A stretch of 64,000 nucleotides of DNA. It comes from Sclerotinia nivalis (lineage: Eukaryota; Ascomycota; Leotiomycetes; Helotiales; Sclerotiniaceae). Below, piece by piece: positions 1 through 12,553 of the stretch. The first letter of the stretch is position 1. Each line of letters starts with the position of its first letter. The position numbers were made by a program, and so were the translations under genes. The notes under the pieces were generated by a model, which worked only from the letters and a program-made list of their open reading frames with translations, ran no database searches and had not been told where the DNA came from. Location of the stretch: positions 868,001 through 932,000 of the forward strand of contig JAPEIS010000004.1 in NCBI GenBank assembly GCA_029531795.1. The letters run 5' to 3'.

Positions 1-1
1 A

Positions 2-1039
2 CGTACAATTGAGGAAGTGCAAAGTTATACCAATAGTAATGCAAAAGATATCATTGCCGTTGGATTCGACCCTAAGAAGACATTTATATTTAGCGATTAT
101 GACTACATGGGAGGAGCATTCTACAAAAACGTTACTCGAATCTCCAAGCACGTTACATTGAATGTTGCACGAGCTGTTTTTGGTTTCAATGACAGGTAAA
201 ATATTCTGGTACAAGAGACTACATACTTTATTGACAATCCCAGTTCATGCATAGGCAAAATCCATTTCGGAGCCGTCCAAGGTGCAACTTCTTTCGCCAA
301 CTCCTTTCCTCATATCTTCGGTACAGACGAATCTAAAACCACTCAAATTCCCTCCCTAATTCCATGCGCTATCGATCAAGATCCATATTTCCGCATGACA
401 CGCGACGTAGCCGCACGTCTTCATTTTGCCAAACCAGCTCTCATCCACTCTCGTTTCCTCGATGCTCTTCAAGGCCCTGGTTCTAAAATGAGCGCTTCAG
501 TTGATACATCCGCAATCTTCATGTACGATGAACCAAACAAGATTAAGAATAAAATCAACAAATATGCATTTAGCGGTGGACAAGTTACCGAGCAAGAACA
601 AAGAGAAAAAGGAGGTGATACGGAAAAAGATGTCGCATATCAATATTTAACATTTTTCCTAGAAGACGACGAGGAATTAGAAAGTATTAAAAAGGCATAT
701 AGATCTGGAGAATTACTTACGGGAGAATTAAAAGCAAGATGTATTAAAGAATTACAAACATATGTAAAGGAATTCCAAGAGAGAAGAGCAAAGGTTACAG
801 ATGAGATTGTAGCAGACTTTTTTGCAAGGAAAGAGTTAACTTGGGGTGGAAATCCAAATGCTAGGGTTGTTACTCCTGCGGCTGGAACAACTGGAGAGGG
901 AAGTGGGGAAGGAAGTGGAGAAGGTACGGGGAAATTAACGAAGAATCAAGAAAAGAAATTGGCGAAATTGAAGGCGATTGAGGAGAAGAAAAAGGCTGCT
1001 GCTGCGGAGGTGGCTGCTAAGGCTGCTGGTGGTGCGTAG
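2..1039 (+). CDS. WRS1: Cytosolic tryptophanyl-tRNA synthetase, 3' part (5' end outside window)
   Basis: Charges tRNA-Trp with tryptophan in the cytosol; class I aminoacyl-tRNA synthetase. The frame is already open at base 2. Exons are 2..195 and 244..1039, joined across a 48-bp intron (GTAAAA...CCCAG), giving 329 residues of the C-terminal part. Visible family features are the segment [17 protein letters not shown], the [15 protein letters not shown] stretch, and the class I signature KMSAS (in [14 protein letters not shown]) that stabilises the activation transition state. The tail is fungal-style low complexity: Gly/Ser/Glu repeats, then a Lys/Ala-rich end finishing in AAGGA. The N-terminal Rossmann half with the HIGH-like motif lies upstream of the window. 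A hexanucleotide repeat starts about 170 bp after the stop. Confidence 0.95.
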
Positions 1040-1212
1040 GTTGGATATAGATGTGATGGATGGTGGGTGAAAGGAAAGGGAAGGAGGAATAAGATCGGTA
1101 AAGATACCATGAGTGGCGAATGATACACATGATGCGAGCTATATAATGCAATGCAATCAATACCCGAACCTAGCTTTCTACTTTCTCTTCTCTACTTTTT
1201 ACTTTCATTGTT

Positions 1213-1325
1213 GATTTTGATTTTGATTTTGATTTTGATTTTGATTTTGATTTTGATTTTGATTTTGATTTTGATTTTGATTTTGATTTTGATTTTGATT
1301 TTGATTTTGATTTTGATTTTGATTT
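1213..1325. repeat. Perfect (GATTTT)18 hexanucleotide microsatellite
   Basis: Eighteen uninterrupted GATTTT units run from 1213 to 1320, followed by a partial unit. The tract lies about 170 bp downstream of the tryptophanyl-tRNA synthetase stop, so it is probably in or just beyond its 3' UTR. It produces open frames on both strands (Ile-Leu repeats on plus, Gln-Asn repeats on minus) that are artefacts of the repeat. Confidence 0.97.
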
Positions 1326-2005
1326 ATAATGCAACATAATACAACATAATACAACAGAGCATAAGGGAAACGAAAGAACGAAAAGCTAATTAGATGCAAA
1401 TTTGCGAATACCTATACAATGGATGTATAGATAGATAGTGAGATTATATATCTACCTTTATTCATGTTTATACTATCCTAATATACCCCCTTTTATATAA
1501 TATACTATCCTATTATATCCTACCCTACTGTATCTATAAATAACCCAACCCATCCCATTCATACACCATACACCATATTCACTCCTCTCATTCCACTCCC
1601 TCCCACTACTTTCCTCTTCCTCCCTAGCACTTCCACTCCCTCCCTCTCCCTCCCCCCAAAATCTAAGAAAATCTAAAAATAGAAAATCAAACGGACTCAA
1701 CTCAACTCAATTCAACTCAACTTGACCAGTGACCTCGTTTCATTTCATTCCATTTCATTTCGTTTCATTTCCTATCATTCCATTGCGCTTTGTTTCCTTT
1801 CGTTCCGCTTCAGCTCGGTTCGTTCATAGTATTCATCATATCATATCATATCATATCCATATCCAGCATAAAACAGCATAAAACAACCAACCCAGTGAAA
1901 CTTTTATTACCTATCTATACTCATACTCATACTCATACTCATACGACCAACCGATATTGATATTCATTATACTACTACTACCACCAACTAATGATTCAAA
2001 AACCA

Positions 2006-2084
2006 TTTCATTCATTCATTCATTCATTCATTCATTCCTTCCTTCATTCATTCATTCCTTCCTTCATTCATTCATTCCTTCATT
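2006..2084. repeat. Compound CATT/CCTT tetranucleotide repeat
   Basis: Runs of TTCA units are interrupted at regular intervals by TTCCTTCC blocks. This is a compound microsatellite of about 80 bp in the spacer downstream of the tryptophanyl-tRNA synthetase gene. Confidence 0.93.
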
Positions 2085-3420
2085 TAAACTTCAAACTCCG
2101 AGCTTTAAACTCCGAATTTTGAATGGGGGTGTGATTCATATACATATCTTCATATATCTTTATATTTCTTCATGATATTTTTATATCTTTTAATATTATG
2201 AATGGTATTCCACACACCTTACTTACTATTCTCATTCAACTATTCAACTTCATACCCACCCACGGACAACAGACGGCTTCCTCATTACTGTAACTAACCA
2301 CAAATTTGAATCACAGCAAGTTCTTCTTCTTTTTGAATCAGATAGCAAGACAGCAAGGGAGGGCGAAGACTCAACACCTGTACGTGGTGCCCTCTACGAA
2401 CCTCCAGCTCTCTATTGAGAGTCTGCAGAGCTAAGATTGAGTCATTTGATGGAATCGGATACATTGGAAGAGAGAGAGAGGGTTTCCCGATTACGATATT
2501 CACGATGGAGGGGTTATTACGATTTTACAGCATCAATATCTTCGAAAGGATGAACGAACATCAACCCAAAATACGGACGATGGCTACAGAAGCCCTGGTT
2601 AGATTCAATATCTGCTATCGACTATTACCTCAATACGAGGTATGATACGCCTAGTAAGTCCCTTCTATTCCAGAAGGGTCTTTTCGATACGGAATTTGCT
2701 ACTGTTTTATTCGCATTTTATACCTTTTTTCGACAATCGATTATCGAAAACACATTCATTTTAACACTACGATTATTACGAAACAGAGAATACCATCATC
2801 TATCAACTAATGCTATGCTCTGGGCATCGATACGATATTACACCTTTTCCTCGATTTTACGAAAATATTTTTTGTGTGTGTGTGGGTAGGGTTAGGGCCA
2901 CGCCCCACTATCATTACATTCAAACGACCGATATTCCATTCGGCAGTTTCGATTATTTACATTCAAACAAAGCTGGAGATCATCACACCTAGGAAGGCAT
3001 GCAAAGGAACTAATGAATGAGTTCGAGCTGAGGAGAGTGGTGCCTTCCAGTTGCTTTTCATTAGTATGAGGACCCTTTTGCTGTGCTGGAGGTAATCTTG
3101 ACGGAGATGACTCTTGACCTTTGTGGGAAGTGGTGTCGGAATAGCAGATTGGGTCGAAGAAGAAGATTATATCAGTGGGATGCTTTAATTAGCAAGGGGT
3201 AGGGGGAGAGCGAGGAAGGAAAGGTCTTAGAGGATGAAGATATCGGGCTTTGTTCCCCAGTATTAGTTTTCACTTGCCCTCAATCAACATTTCAAGGGTT
3301 GAAAAGAAACCCAAACTATACAAACTGTATGTTAGCTAGCATACAACTCCCCATAGCATCAACTAGGAGCTCATAGAGCCCCTAGCCGTCCTAGATAGTC
3401 TTAGACTCAGTGTGGACGTT

Positions 3421-3421
3421 A

Positions 3422-3462
<41 letters not shown>

Positions 3463-3463
3463 G
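3421..3463. repeat. (AATC)10 tetranucleotide microsatellite
   Basis: About ten uninterrupted AATC units are followed directly by several irregular copies of AGCAAGACA (to about 3500). Confidence 0.95.
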
Positions 3464-4002
3464 CAAGACAGCAAGACAACCAAGCAAGACAGCAAGACAA
3501 GCGAATGACTTATACTTGTGTATGAGAAGGGACTAGTCAGGTGCATAAATTCATAAATTCATGAGTGTTTGAATAATTTAAGACTTTCTTGTTATCCAAT
3601 ATTATATTTAGGATTTGGGAATTTTTTGAATAACGAATTAACGACTTACTCGTACGACTCGAATGACTCGAATGATGAATGTGACTGGGTCTGGTTATCA
3701 TACATACTTATTACGATCGAGTCACAACAACTTTTCGAATCATCTATTGTTACCCTGCTGGAATATAAACGTATATACATCCATCCATACGTCTACTCAC
3801 TGTACGCATCTGACTATTCGACTCAACGGAGCTCATCTATTTTGGCTCAGTACTTCACAACGCAGAACTCGGCTTTGTAAAGCTGTGAGGTGATAGCTGC
3901 GAACGACGAATAAGTCTGTGTTGTGATAAAGTACAATACTGCTTTAGTTCAAACACTTGCCCGTTGAATACTACAGTACAGGGTTAGTGAAGAGCAGTCA
4001 TC

Positions 4003-4256
4003 ATGGGGAAAAATATCAAAGCAAGGATGGGGCCAAAGTCATGGGCTGTACGTACAGAACCCGTGGGCAACAAAAGAAAACCCGTGGGCAACAAGGAAAA
4101 GCCCGTGGGCAACGAAAAGCACCCCAAGACTTGTATGAAAGCCGACAAGTAAGATCCCACGTTCTATTCTTGTTCTTGGTCTTTCTCAGATCCTTCTGGT
4201 TGTCCATGGGTAGAAGGATGTATCGCTTGATACCTCAGCTCGTGTACGCCGACTAA
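4003..4256 (+). CDS. Possible small repeat protein (hypothetical)
   Basis: Tentative two-exon gene. An ATG at 4003 opens a frame carrying three tandem PVGNK/E units encoded by a 21-bp DNA repeat (starts at 4060, 4081 and 4102). A GTAAGA donor at 4149 and a TTTCTCAG acceptor ending at 4189 would remove 41 bp and join the frame to 4190..4256 (TAA), giving 70 residues. The protein would be basic, with no signal peptide or known domain. The intron is at the lower size limit for fungi, and the gene may be only a 5' leader or chance open frame before the next gene, whose start lies 104 bp downstream. I do not recognise it. Confidence 0.25.
4060..4120 (+). repeat. Three 21-bp tandem repeats (CCCGTGGGCAAC core)
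   Basis: The 12-bp core CCCGTGGGCAAC recurs exactly at 4060, 4081 and 4102, with purine-rich 9-bp linkers between copies. The period of 21 is a multiple of three, so any frame is preserved. In the ATG-initiated frame it reads as PVGNK/E repeats. Confidence 0.9.
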
Positions 4257-4359
4257 CAATATACCCATCAGACGCGATATAACTCTCCTCATTCTCATCC
4301 TCCGTCACCGTATCACACCTCCAGTACCATACATAATTATTACCGAGATCATCCTTAGC

Positions 4360-5295
4360 ATGTCACCAGATCTCTACCAGGATCTGTGCCGTAAGAACTG
4401 CAAATGGGAAGGTTTAAATGAGGAACAACAATATTATTGGTTCTCCTGGTGGTGCAAGGAAATTGAGAAGAAAGAAATAATGAAGGGTGGTGGAAGATGG
4501 GTAGCTGCTGTTAGTAAGTATTTACGAACCCGAAAATTTGTGGTTGTTGTTTATATATTACATACGCTGATTTTGTGGAATTTAGATTGGGAGAATGAAA
4601 GAATTCAAGAAATTCGTGGTTGCCTTCGAGATCAATTGGAAGGTCGTGGTCCGGCATTCGAACTTGTAGGCCAAGAAGGTGTTGATAGATTGAAATGGCA
4701 AGTTGGGCAGAAAAAGCAATTTATCAAGCAGAATAAGGCTTTGAAAGAAAAAGAAGAGTTCATTCGAGCGGAGGAGGATAAGAGTACGTTGCAAGCGGAC
4801 TGGTGTCTCAAAAACGATTGTAAGTCTAATCTCAAGATGACGAAGATGATATGAAAATGCACTGACGTATATAATATAGGGAGGTACGGTAGCGTTCCGG
4901 ACCTTACCATTCTCAAGCCTAAGTCTGTAATCGGACAAAGATATCCATTCAATGACTTTCTTAGGCCTCTCGATGAAGACTCATGGAGCTGGGACTCTAA
5001 ATTTGATACGGCTAGCACAATTTCGGCCAACTCTACTCACTCCTCTTCTTCTACCCTGACCGCTTGGTCTAACTCTTCTACGGTCACTTCGTCTACTATG
5101 CCGCTCTGGGATACGAATGAGGATGATAAGAATTTCAAGACAATCGACGCATACAACGCAACACAGAAGTTCGAGAAGGTCATCGACTTCAAAAAGGCAA
5201 TGCGCAATAAGCTGAATGAATTGAACTTGGCAGAGAGAGAGGGTAGGTTAGTCAACGATTGGATGATGACTGATTCTTTGGTGGAGGTATGCTAA
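4360..5295 (+). CDS. Hypothetical protein, three exons
   Basis: I do not recognise this protein. Exons 4360..4513, 4586..4819 and 4880..5295 join cleanly across introns of 72 bp (GTAAGT...TTTAG with CTGAT branch) and 60 bp (GTAAGT...ATATAG with CTGAC), giving 267 residues. The N-terminus is Trp/Glu/Lys-rich (segment EEQQYYWFSWWCKEIEKK). The middle is a charged, probably helical stretch (KQNKALKEKEEFIRAEEDK). Then follow a Ser/Thr-rich linker and a second charged helix ending in DWMMTDSLVEVC. No signal peptide or membrane segment is visible, so a soluble, partly coiled-coil protein is likely. The first intron is a multiple of three without a stop, so its retention would add 24 residues. Confidence 0.65.
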
Positions 5296-6782
5296 GTGGA
5301 AAAAAAAGCTTTTTGGAAAATGATCACCATATGGAATTTGTCACATATTATCGTGACGCTATGATAAATAGGCGTGTATCCTATGCTTGAAGTATGGACG
5401 GAGGACTTCCGATGCAATATGTAATTTTAGAACAAATCTAGAACGAAGGAATATTTAAATATCCAAGCAAGGAATTCCACATATTTTTTAACGCGATTGG
5501 CGTCAGGGAACATAGCCTTGTGGAGTATATCCTTTTGTGGTATTTGATTGCATGTATGACGAGAGAAATGGAAAAATGATGATACCAAGAAGAAACCATC
5601 AACGAGTTGGATGAAGAGAAAGCTTTAAGCTCCGTCTTTATGGTTTGGGATCATTGGGATAATTGAAAAGGACTTGTCATGAAATTGGTTGAATTAGGCA
5701 TCAAATTTGGTATAGGAAAAAGGCTCTTCCCGCTCGGCTGGTATGCGCTCAAATAACTTGCTTCAAGCGCTGTAGGAAATGAAGACCATTGAAATGACCA
5801 GGTTGAAGAGAAAGGTGTAAGACATATTGTGGCTTGTCGTTTCTACCCAGCCGACTCTTAACACCAAAAGGAAGCAAAATATGATATGGTGTATCAAATT
5901 AACGTCATGATATTTAATATCCTGACTTCAATGTTGAATGATATTCGGAGATGAAAGATATGTAAGATTAGATTCGGATGGATAGAGGAGCGGTACTAAA
6001 TGAAAAGAGATATGAAACATTCAGCCTTATCCATATCTATCATTTAAGTAATATCATTGGCCAAAATAACCGACTTAGAGCTTACTTAAGCTCCCCACCT
6101 CCCGCTTGGTAATTAATTAGTTATTCCCCTCATTGTCTATTAGGAGAGAAGAATATAAGAATATCGAAAGAAAGCACAAAGAGATGAGAACTTACCTAAT
6201 CTCGATAGTAAAAGGTTGCAAGGAGGAGCCCAGGCACTCATATCAGCTTTGTATCACACTTTGTTCTTTCCTGTCCTTTCCTGTCCTTTCAATATGTAAG
6301 ATTATATTATTAGGGTAGGATATTGTTTACAAAAGTCAGCAAAACTCGTTATCAATTTTTTCATTCTTTTTTTATGATCAAAACAGTGTACACAACAACA
6401 CAATACAAACAAGTTGGAAATATTTTAGTAAAATTGGAAATTGGTCCTATCATCGTTAAAAGATTTGGTATTCAATTCCTTGTTCTTGGATAAAAGTATC
6501 CTCTCCCCACCTTGGACCCCAAAATTTCTAAATTGCGAACGAGCTGTGCCTCTTCCGCAAAGCCCCATCATAACTTTAGAAAGCCAACCTCAACTTCCTT
6601 GTCGGCGGCTAGGAAGATCATAAGGGAAGCAACTAACACTTTACGAACCCCCAATACTTATATTCGTTCTCTTATCGTATAATTGATATACATTCATTTC
6701 AACCTCAACCAGTTTTGAGATCAACCAGTCTTAGATCTCATCAAAACCTCGAAACTTACGCGTCCACACATCCGAATCAAAC
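5296..6782. other. Intergenic spacer, upstream region of the MAP kinase gene
   Basis: No gene supported. The right half (about 6330-6782) is probably promoter and leader of the kinase gene: an AT-rich block, then a CT/CA-rich leader before the ATG. I see no recognisable operator or RNA gene. Confidence 0.6.
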
Positions 6783-8270
<1,488 letters not shown>

Positions 8271-8964
8271 AGAGTTTTTGTCTTATCAATACTGATTTTT
8301 TGAGGGAGTGAGGGGTTTAACTTCAAACTTGAATTAAAGAAGAAAAGATCAATCGGATTGGATTATAAGCGTACGATGCGAGGTTCCCTAAAGCAAGCAT
8401 GAAACAATTTCTTGGCGCGCAGCGAACTTTTTTCTTATCCTTTTATCTTTGAAGATTCAACCTGATTATTGGAAAAATGGAAAGGAGTGGGGTCCCTCTG
8501 GTCTGGTTTAATAAACGTAGTTTCTTTTGAGGCAGGACCTATAGCAATGCAATAGCGAATATTTTCTCTTTTTTTGTCAATGTCAAATCGTGTGTTGTCT
8601 TGTCTCGTCACTTTCTTAGTGTTTCTTGTGCTGTTTGTGCTTTTTATCTTGATTTTCTGTGAGATTTGAGAGATTGAGAGATTGTAGAGAGATATTATAG
8701 TGATGATAGTAGTAAGGATAAGAATGATGTGGATTGAGAATATTGGATAGGTACCTAGGTATTGATAGATCGATTTATTTTCGTACGGTCTTGATTTCTT
8801 GATGTCTTTGGATTTTAATTTTTAGTTCTTTAAAGTGCTGGGGATAATGGGTTTTGATGAATGGGTTGGTTAGTTGGATGTATGTATGGATATATGTATT
8901 TTTCATTAAGTCTAGATTTCTAGTAGGTAAATGGATAGATGAATGGATAGACGAATGAATGAAT
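8271..8964. other. Intergenic region between convergent 3' ends
   Basis: Lies between the stops of the MAP kinase (plus) and the aminodeoxychorismate lyase (minus), so it holds both 3' UTRs and terminators. It is AT-rich with TGGATAGA-like short repeats near 8930-8960. No gene seen. Confidence 0.7.
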
Positions 8965-10004
8965 TTATGGCAAAAGTTTTATCTTTCCAAATGTAAAACC
9001 TCGTACTCCGTTGCTGATCCAGCATTCTTCGTTTTCGGTTAGGGAGGTGATGGGGATGGTGGTTTGGGTGCTGATGCTGGGTGGGGGTTAGATTATTTAT
9101 TTCGAAATTGGAATGAGCATGGGAAATGGGATTGAAATCGGAAGTGAAATTTTAGGATAAATATAAAATGCGATGCAAATAAATAAAGAGAAAAGAAAAG
9201 AAAAGAAAAGGAAAGGAAAACTCACCCCTTCTCCAATGCCCACCGTCTCGTCGTACCAATCTGACCACCACACCCCTCGGAAGGCGTCACCCATTTTCCA
9301 TCGCGATAAAAGAAGGGTGTGGTAAGAGAACCTTCCATTATTTCTCCGTTGGGGGATACTAGGAGGACTTCTTTGGGTTCGGCAAATGTGTGGATTTGGG
9401 CTCGTGACCGCGCGGTGTCGTACATAGTGCGAGAAGTCGTTTTGAAGGTTGTGTAGGGGGAGGGGGTGGTGAGGGACGGGTCCGGGATGATGGTGTAGGG
9501 GGGTGAGGAATTGAGGGATTTGAGGGGGTCGCTGGGGAGGAAGTCGGTGGCGCCGAGGGTTAGGGCGCCGCCTGTTAGGGGGGAAACGGATACGTGGGAG
9601 GAGGTGGTGGATTGGGGGGGGAGGCGGGTTGGGAAGAGATTGGATAGTGCGACTGCGGGGACGGGATTCGATTCCACGGTTAGATTTCCCTTGTGATCGA
9701 GAACGATTCGTATGCGTAAGGGTGTGGGGGAGCTAGTATCGACATTTTTGGAGAGGATGGTGAGGAGGTTTTGAAATCCCTCGGGACCGGATATGGCGTC
9801 TATGGCGACGGGCCAGGAAAAGTGGGTAGCGGCTTGTAGGAGTCGGTCGCGGTGGTAAGGGAGCATGTAGAAGGGTGATGGGGCGGGGGAGGGAAGAGGC
9901 CAGGATTGGATGTTGAGGGGTGATTGAAGGAGGATGGGATCGTAGCGGAGGGAGGTGAAGAGTTGGAAGGTTGGTTCTGGTTCTGGTTCTTTTGAGGAGG
10001 ACAT
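8965..10004 (-). CDS. ABZ2: Aminodeoxychorismate lyase, PLP-dependent class IV family (Abz2-like)
   Basis: Converts 4-amino-4-deoxychorismate to p-aminobenzoate and pyruvate in folate synthesis. Exon 1 is 9226..10004 and exon 2 is 8965..9076. The 149-bp intron has a GTGAGT donor, a TCTAAC branch site and a CCCAG acceptor, and the product is 296 residues. The class IV aminotransferase fold is shown by FKTTSRTMYDTARSR, where K188 is the likely Schiff-base lysine, then by EVLLVSPNGEIMEGSLTTPFF and the C-terminal WISNGVRGF typical of fungal lyases. The join GG|C restores the frame exactly; without it the protein would stop after ALEKG and lose the WISNGVRG motif. The coding strand is very Pro/Ser-rich. 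A D-amino-acid or branched-chain aminotransferase is less likely given the C-terminal motif. Confidence 0.88.
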
Positions 10005-11602
10005 GTTGGGTGAGGTGAGAAAAACTGGCCGCGCATTAGAGTTTTGATTTGTGCTTTATATTTCGTGGGACAAAAATTAAAGTAGGGCTGGAATAGATAA
10101 ATTGAGTGATATTGAGATCTTGAAACTTCAAGGGATCATTTAGCTTGCAGGACAGATTTTTCCCCAGGAACGAGAATATTTCGTGATAAAATGTCAAAGA
10201 AAGTCACATACTGTACGATCTTGTTTCTATCACTTTCTTGTTTGAATTCAAGATACTAGTGTACCTAGTAGTGACTGGAAATCCTCGAGAGTCTCTAAGC
10301 TGAAGCTAGAAGCTGGATTCGAAAGGAAGAGAGGGGTGTACATCACGTGCGTGGCGATATTTGCGGTACTTCTTCGGCTAATGCTTTAGTTACCTCTTCC
10401 ATTTTGATGTTCTACGTAAACACCCACCTCATCATCGTACTAATCTTACAATCTAATCGTCCCAAATATCATAATCATAATCAACCTTATGAAGTTTCAT
10501 TGGCGAGATGATATGAACTTCACAGATAGAAGTTATATTGAACAATGGAGGAGCCTGTATCTGACAGATCAGATAGTATCTGATCGCGATTTGTATCGTA
10601 CTGTGCTTCGTTCTATTCTAAGTGATTTGGCATCTTTTTGTGTGTCTCTTTCTTTCCTGGTCGATTCCTATTGAGGATTTGAGAATGTGCGGTATAGCAT
10701 ATATCTACCAGGGCTCTATTGTTCTTTTCAATCATTTATATTGTGTGAGCCATTCTACGGCGAGATTGGTTCAAGTCCACGGTCACTTCATTAGATATTC
10801 GCCTTTCATGGTTAATATAATGTAGAGGCTATGGTATTTGAATTTTCCTTTTTGCATTCATCGCCTCTAAAAGAAGGGTGTTTTTCGGGAGGTTCCGCAT
10901 TCTCAACTCCAAGCTCACCAAGAGAGCCCGTTTGTTTCTATTTAGTTCCAACAGCTCCCGATCCTAGATTAACTGAGGTGAGGGGGGGAATATAACAAGC
11001 GAAATAAGAAATTTTGTGATTTCAGTCTAGATTTATACAAATTCACACTGTATAAACTTTACTTCAGCGTTAGAAGGCGCATCAACCGTGTGCTTTTTCA
11101 AGTGGAATGTATTCGGCATTTGTCAGTGATATCATGGATCGCATCTGTTGCATCCATAATCTTGATTCGCAATTGCAGCTTAGCTTTGATGAAGGTATTG
11201 CATCTAGACACAATCCACTCCACAACGGACACAGGAAATCATCTAAATAGCTCCGGGTTTTTCCTATGTACCGTGGTTAATGCAAACCTTTCCACATAAT
11301 CCTTTCCATTCAGACTTCTCATAAATCACAACTGCAGTCAAATGAACAGATTTTCATGAAACCATTTGGCACACTTTATCCATCTGAAATATTGAACACA
11401 TTTAAATCATTAAGCCTTATTTCTAAAAAATTTTTTGCAATCTACTGAACATTAGCTAGCTTCCGGTATGAGATGAAAGCAATTGGGTAATATCAAAATT
11501 CTGCCCGGTATCTTCGGATTGTAGCTAATCTTCCACACGTATATGTCCAAAAGGAATCTTATTATCCTACCATGACACAAGTCTTCTCGGTGAAACTTCC
11601 AG
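10005..11602. other. Intergenic spacer between divergent genes
   Basis: Contains the promoter of the minus-strand lyase (left) and of the plus-strand unrecognised gene (right). Several short open frames (for example 10489-10674) have no supporting splice structure or homology that I can see. Confidence 0.6.
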
Positions 11603-12553
11603 ATGGTAAAGCCTCAAAAACGATTTGGACGCTCAACAATATATGACAAATCGGTGAGTCACTACTTCACGTCATGTTCGTTAGCAATTTCAATCAATAG
11701 TTTAGTGTGATGGATTTGAATATGTGGTCTACCTCGAGAGGAATCTCGGAACCAGCAACAATGTACAAAGCTTGGGTGACAATCGATCTATTCGGGTCAC
11801 AGGACGAAAAATCAGGTTGTGTCTTTGCATTCATGGATACTTCTTCGGATGACGTAACTCTTGCCTACTCGAATCGTACAAGCAGGTCTACTTCGACTTG
11901 CGAGCGTTATTTTGTGGCGCATGGAGACAATGACACTGGCACAAATTTGACCATTAGGGAGAATGGAAATTCGAAGATATTCAATGTAAGTTTACCATTC
12001 GCTGACTGACCCAGATGAAACAGCATTCTCTATAGTGCCATCACAGACATGCAGCGAAAGTTGCAGCAGTATTGAAGCACTCGAGGTTTCCGCAGTTGAG
12101 CCTTGGTAATATCGCAACATTAATGTTGGATTTGTACTCAACGCCCGAAGTTTAGATCGGAACCAATTCGCTAATGACATCAGCCGTAACGCTCTACAAA
12201 GCTATGCAACTGACCTCGAACTACAAGGTATCCATTACCGAATCTACTCCTTTGAATCTCCCTACGCTATTCATGAAACGAGCATCAGACGTATTTGGAT
12301 ACTAAACACCATACTTTGCAATTGCAATTCCTAGTTCCCTAGTATACGCCATCGAGAACCAGGCGGTCACAGAAACTCAGCTGAATGTTACTCATCATGC
12401 TCTCCTCTTGTGGCGTTTGATCAGTCTTATCTTCGTGCAAGCTATATGCTTTATTTTAAGGGCATTTATGGCGAAGAAGGTGGTGGTCAAGATTCAAGGA
12501 TGGAAGTGTATTATACTGCGAGTAGTGCGGCCGGGTATGAACTTATTGTGTGA
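11603..12553 (+). CDS. Unrecognised intron-rich gene, five exons
   Basis: Reconstructed by splicing; I do not recognise the product. Exons are 11603..11653, 11701..11985, 12047..12105, 12184..12290 and 12363..12553, with introns of 47, 61, 78 and 72 bp starting GTGAGT, GTAAGT, GTAATA and GTATTT and ending ATAG or CAG. The joined frame gives 230 residues ending TASSAAGYELIV. In-frame stops at 12107 (TAA) and 12332 (TAG) both fall inside introns. Cysteines cluster in TCSESCSSIEAL and AECYSSCSPLVAF. The first half contains YKAWVTIDLFGSQDEKSG. No signal peptide is seen at the chosen ATG; an upstream exon could be missing. If the introns are wrong this is a pseudogene, but the matching phases favour a gene. 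Confidence 0.45.

Larger units (their letters stand above)
1040..4002. other. Repeat-rich intergenic spacer, no supported gene
   Basis: No convincing gene is visible. The spacer holds the GATTTT microsatellite, a run of TTCAT/TTTCATTC-type pyrimidine repeats (about 1735-1800), ATACTC repeats (1920-1942), the CATT/CCTT tract and the AATC tract listed separately. There is also a GGGTAGGGTTAGGG stretch at 2884-2897. Open frames here are short, lack plausible starts, and look like no family I recognise. Confidence 0.7.

Noticed and set aside
1151..1399. Open frames on both strands encoding Ile-Leu or Gln-Asn runs
   Set aside because: They are direct translations of the GATTTT microsatellite.
2884..2897. 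Telomere-like GGGTAGGGTTAGGG
   Set aside because: Only one full TTAGGG unit plus a partial one; far too short for an interstitial telomere.
11707..12334. Apparent pseudogene with nonsense codons at 12107 (TAA) and 12332 (TAG)
   Set aside because: Both stops fall inside introns with acceptable donors and acceptors, and the joined frame is continuous, so a gene is preferred over a pseudogene.
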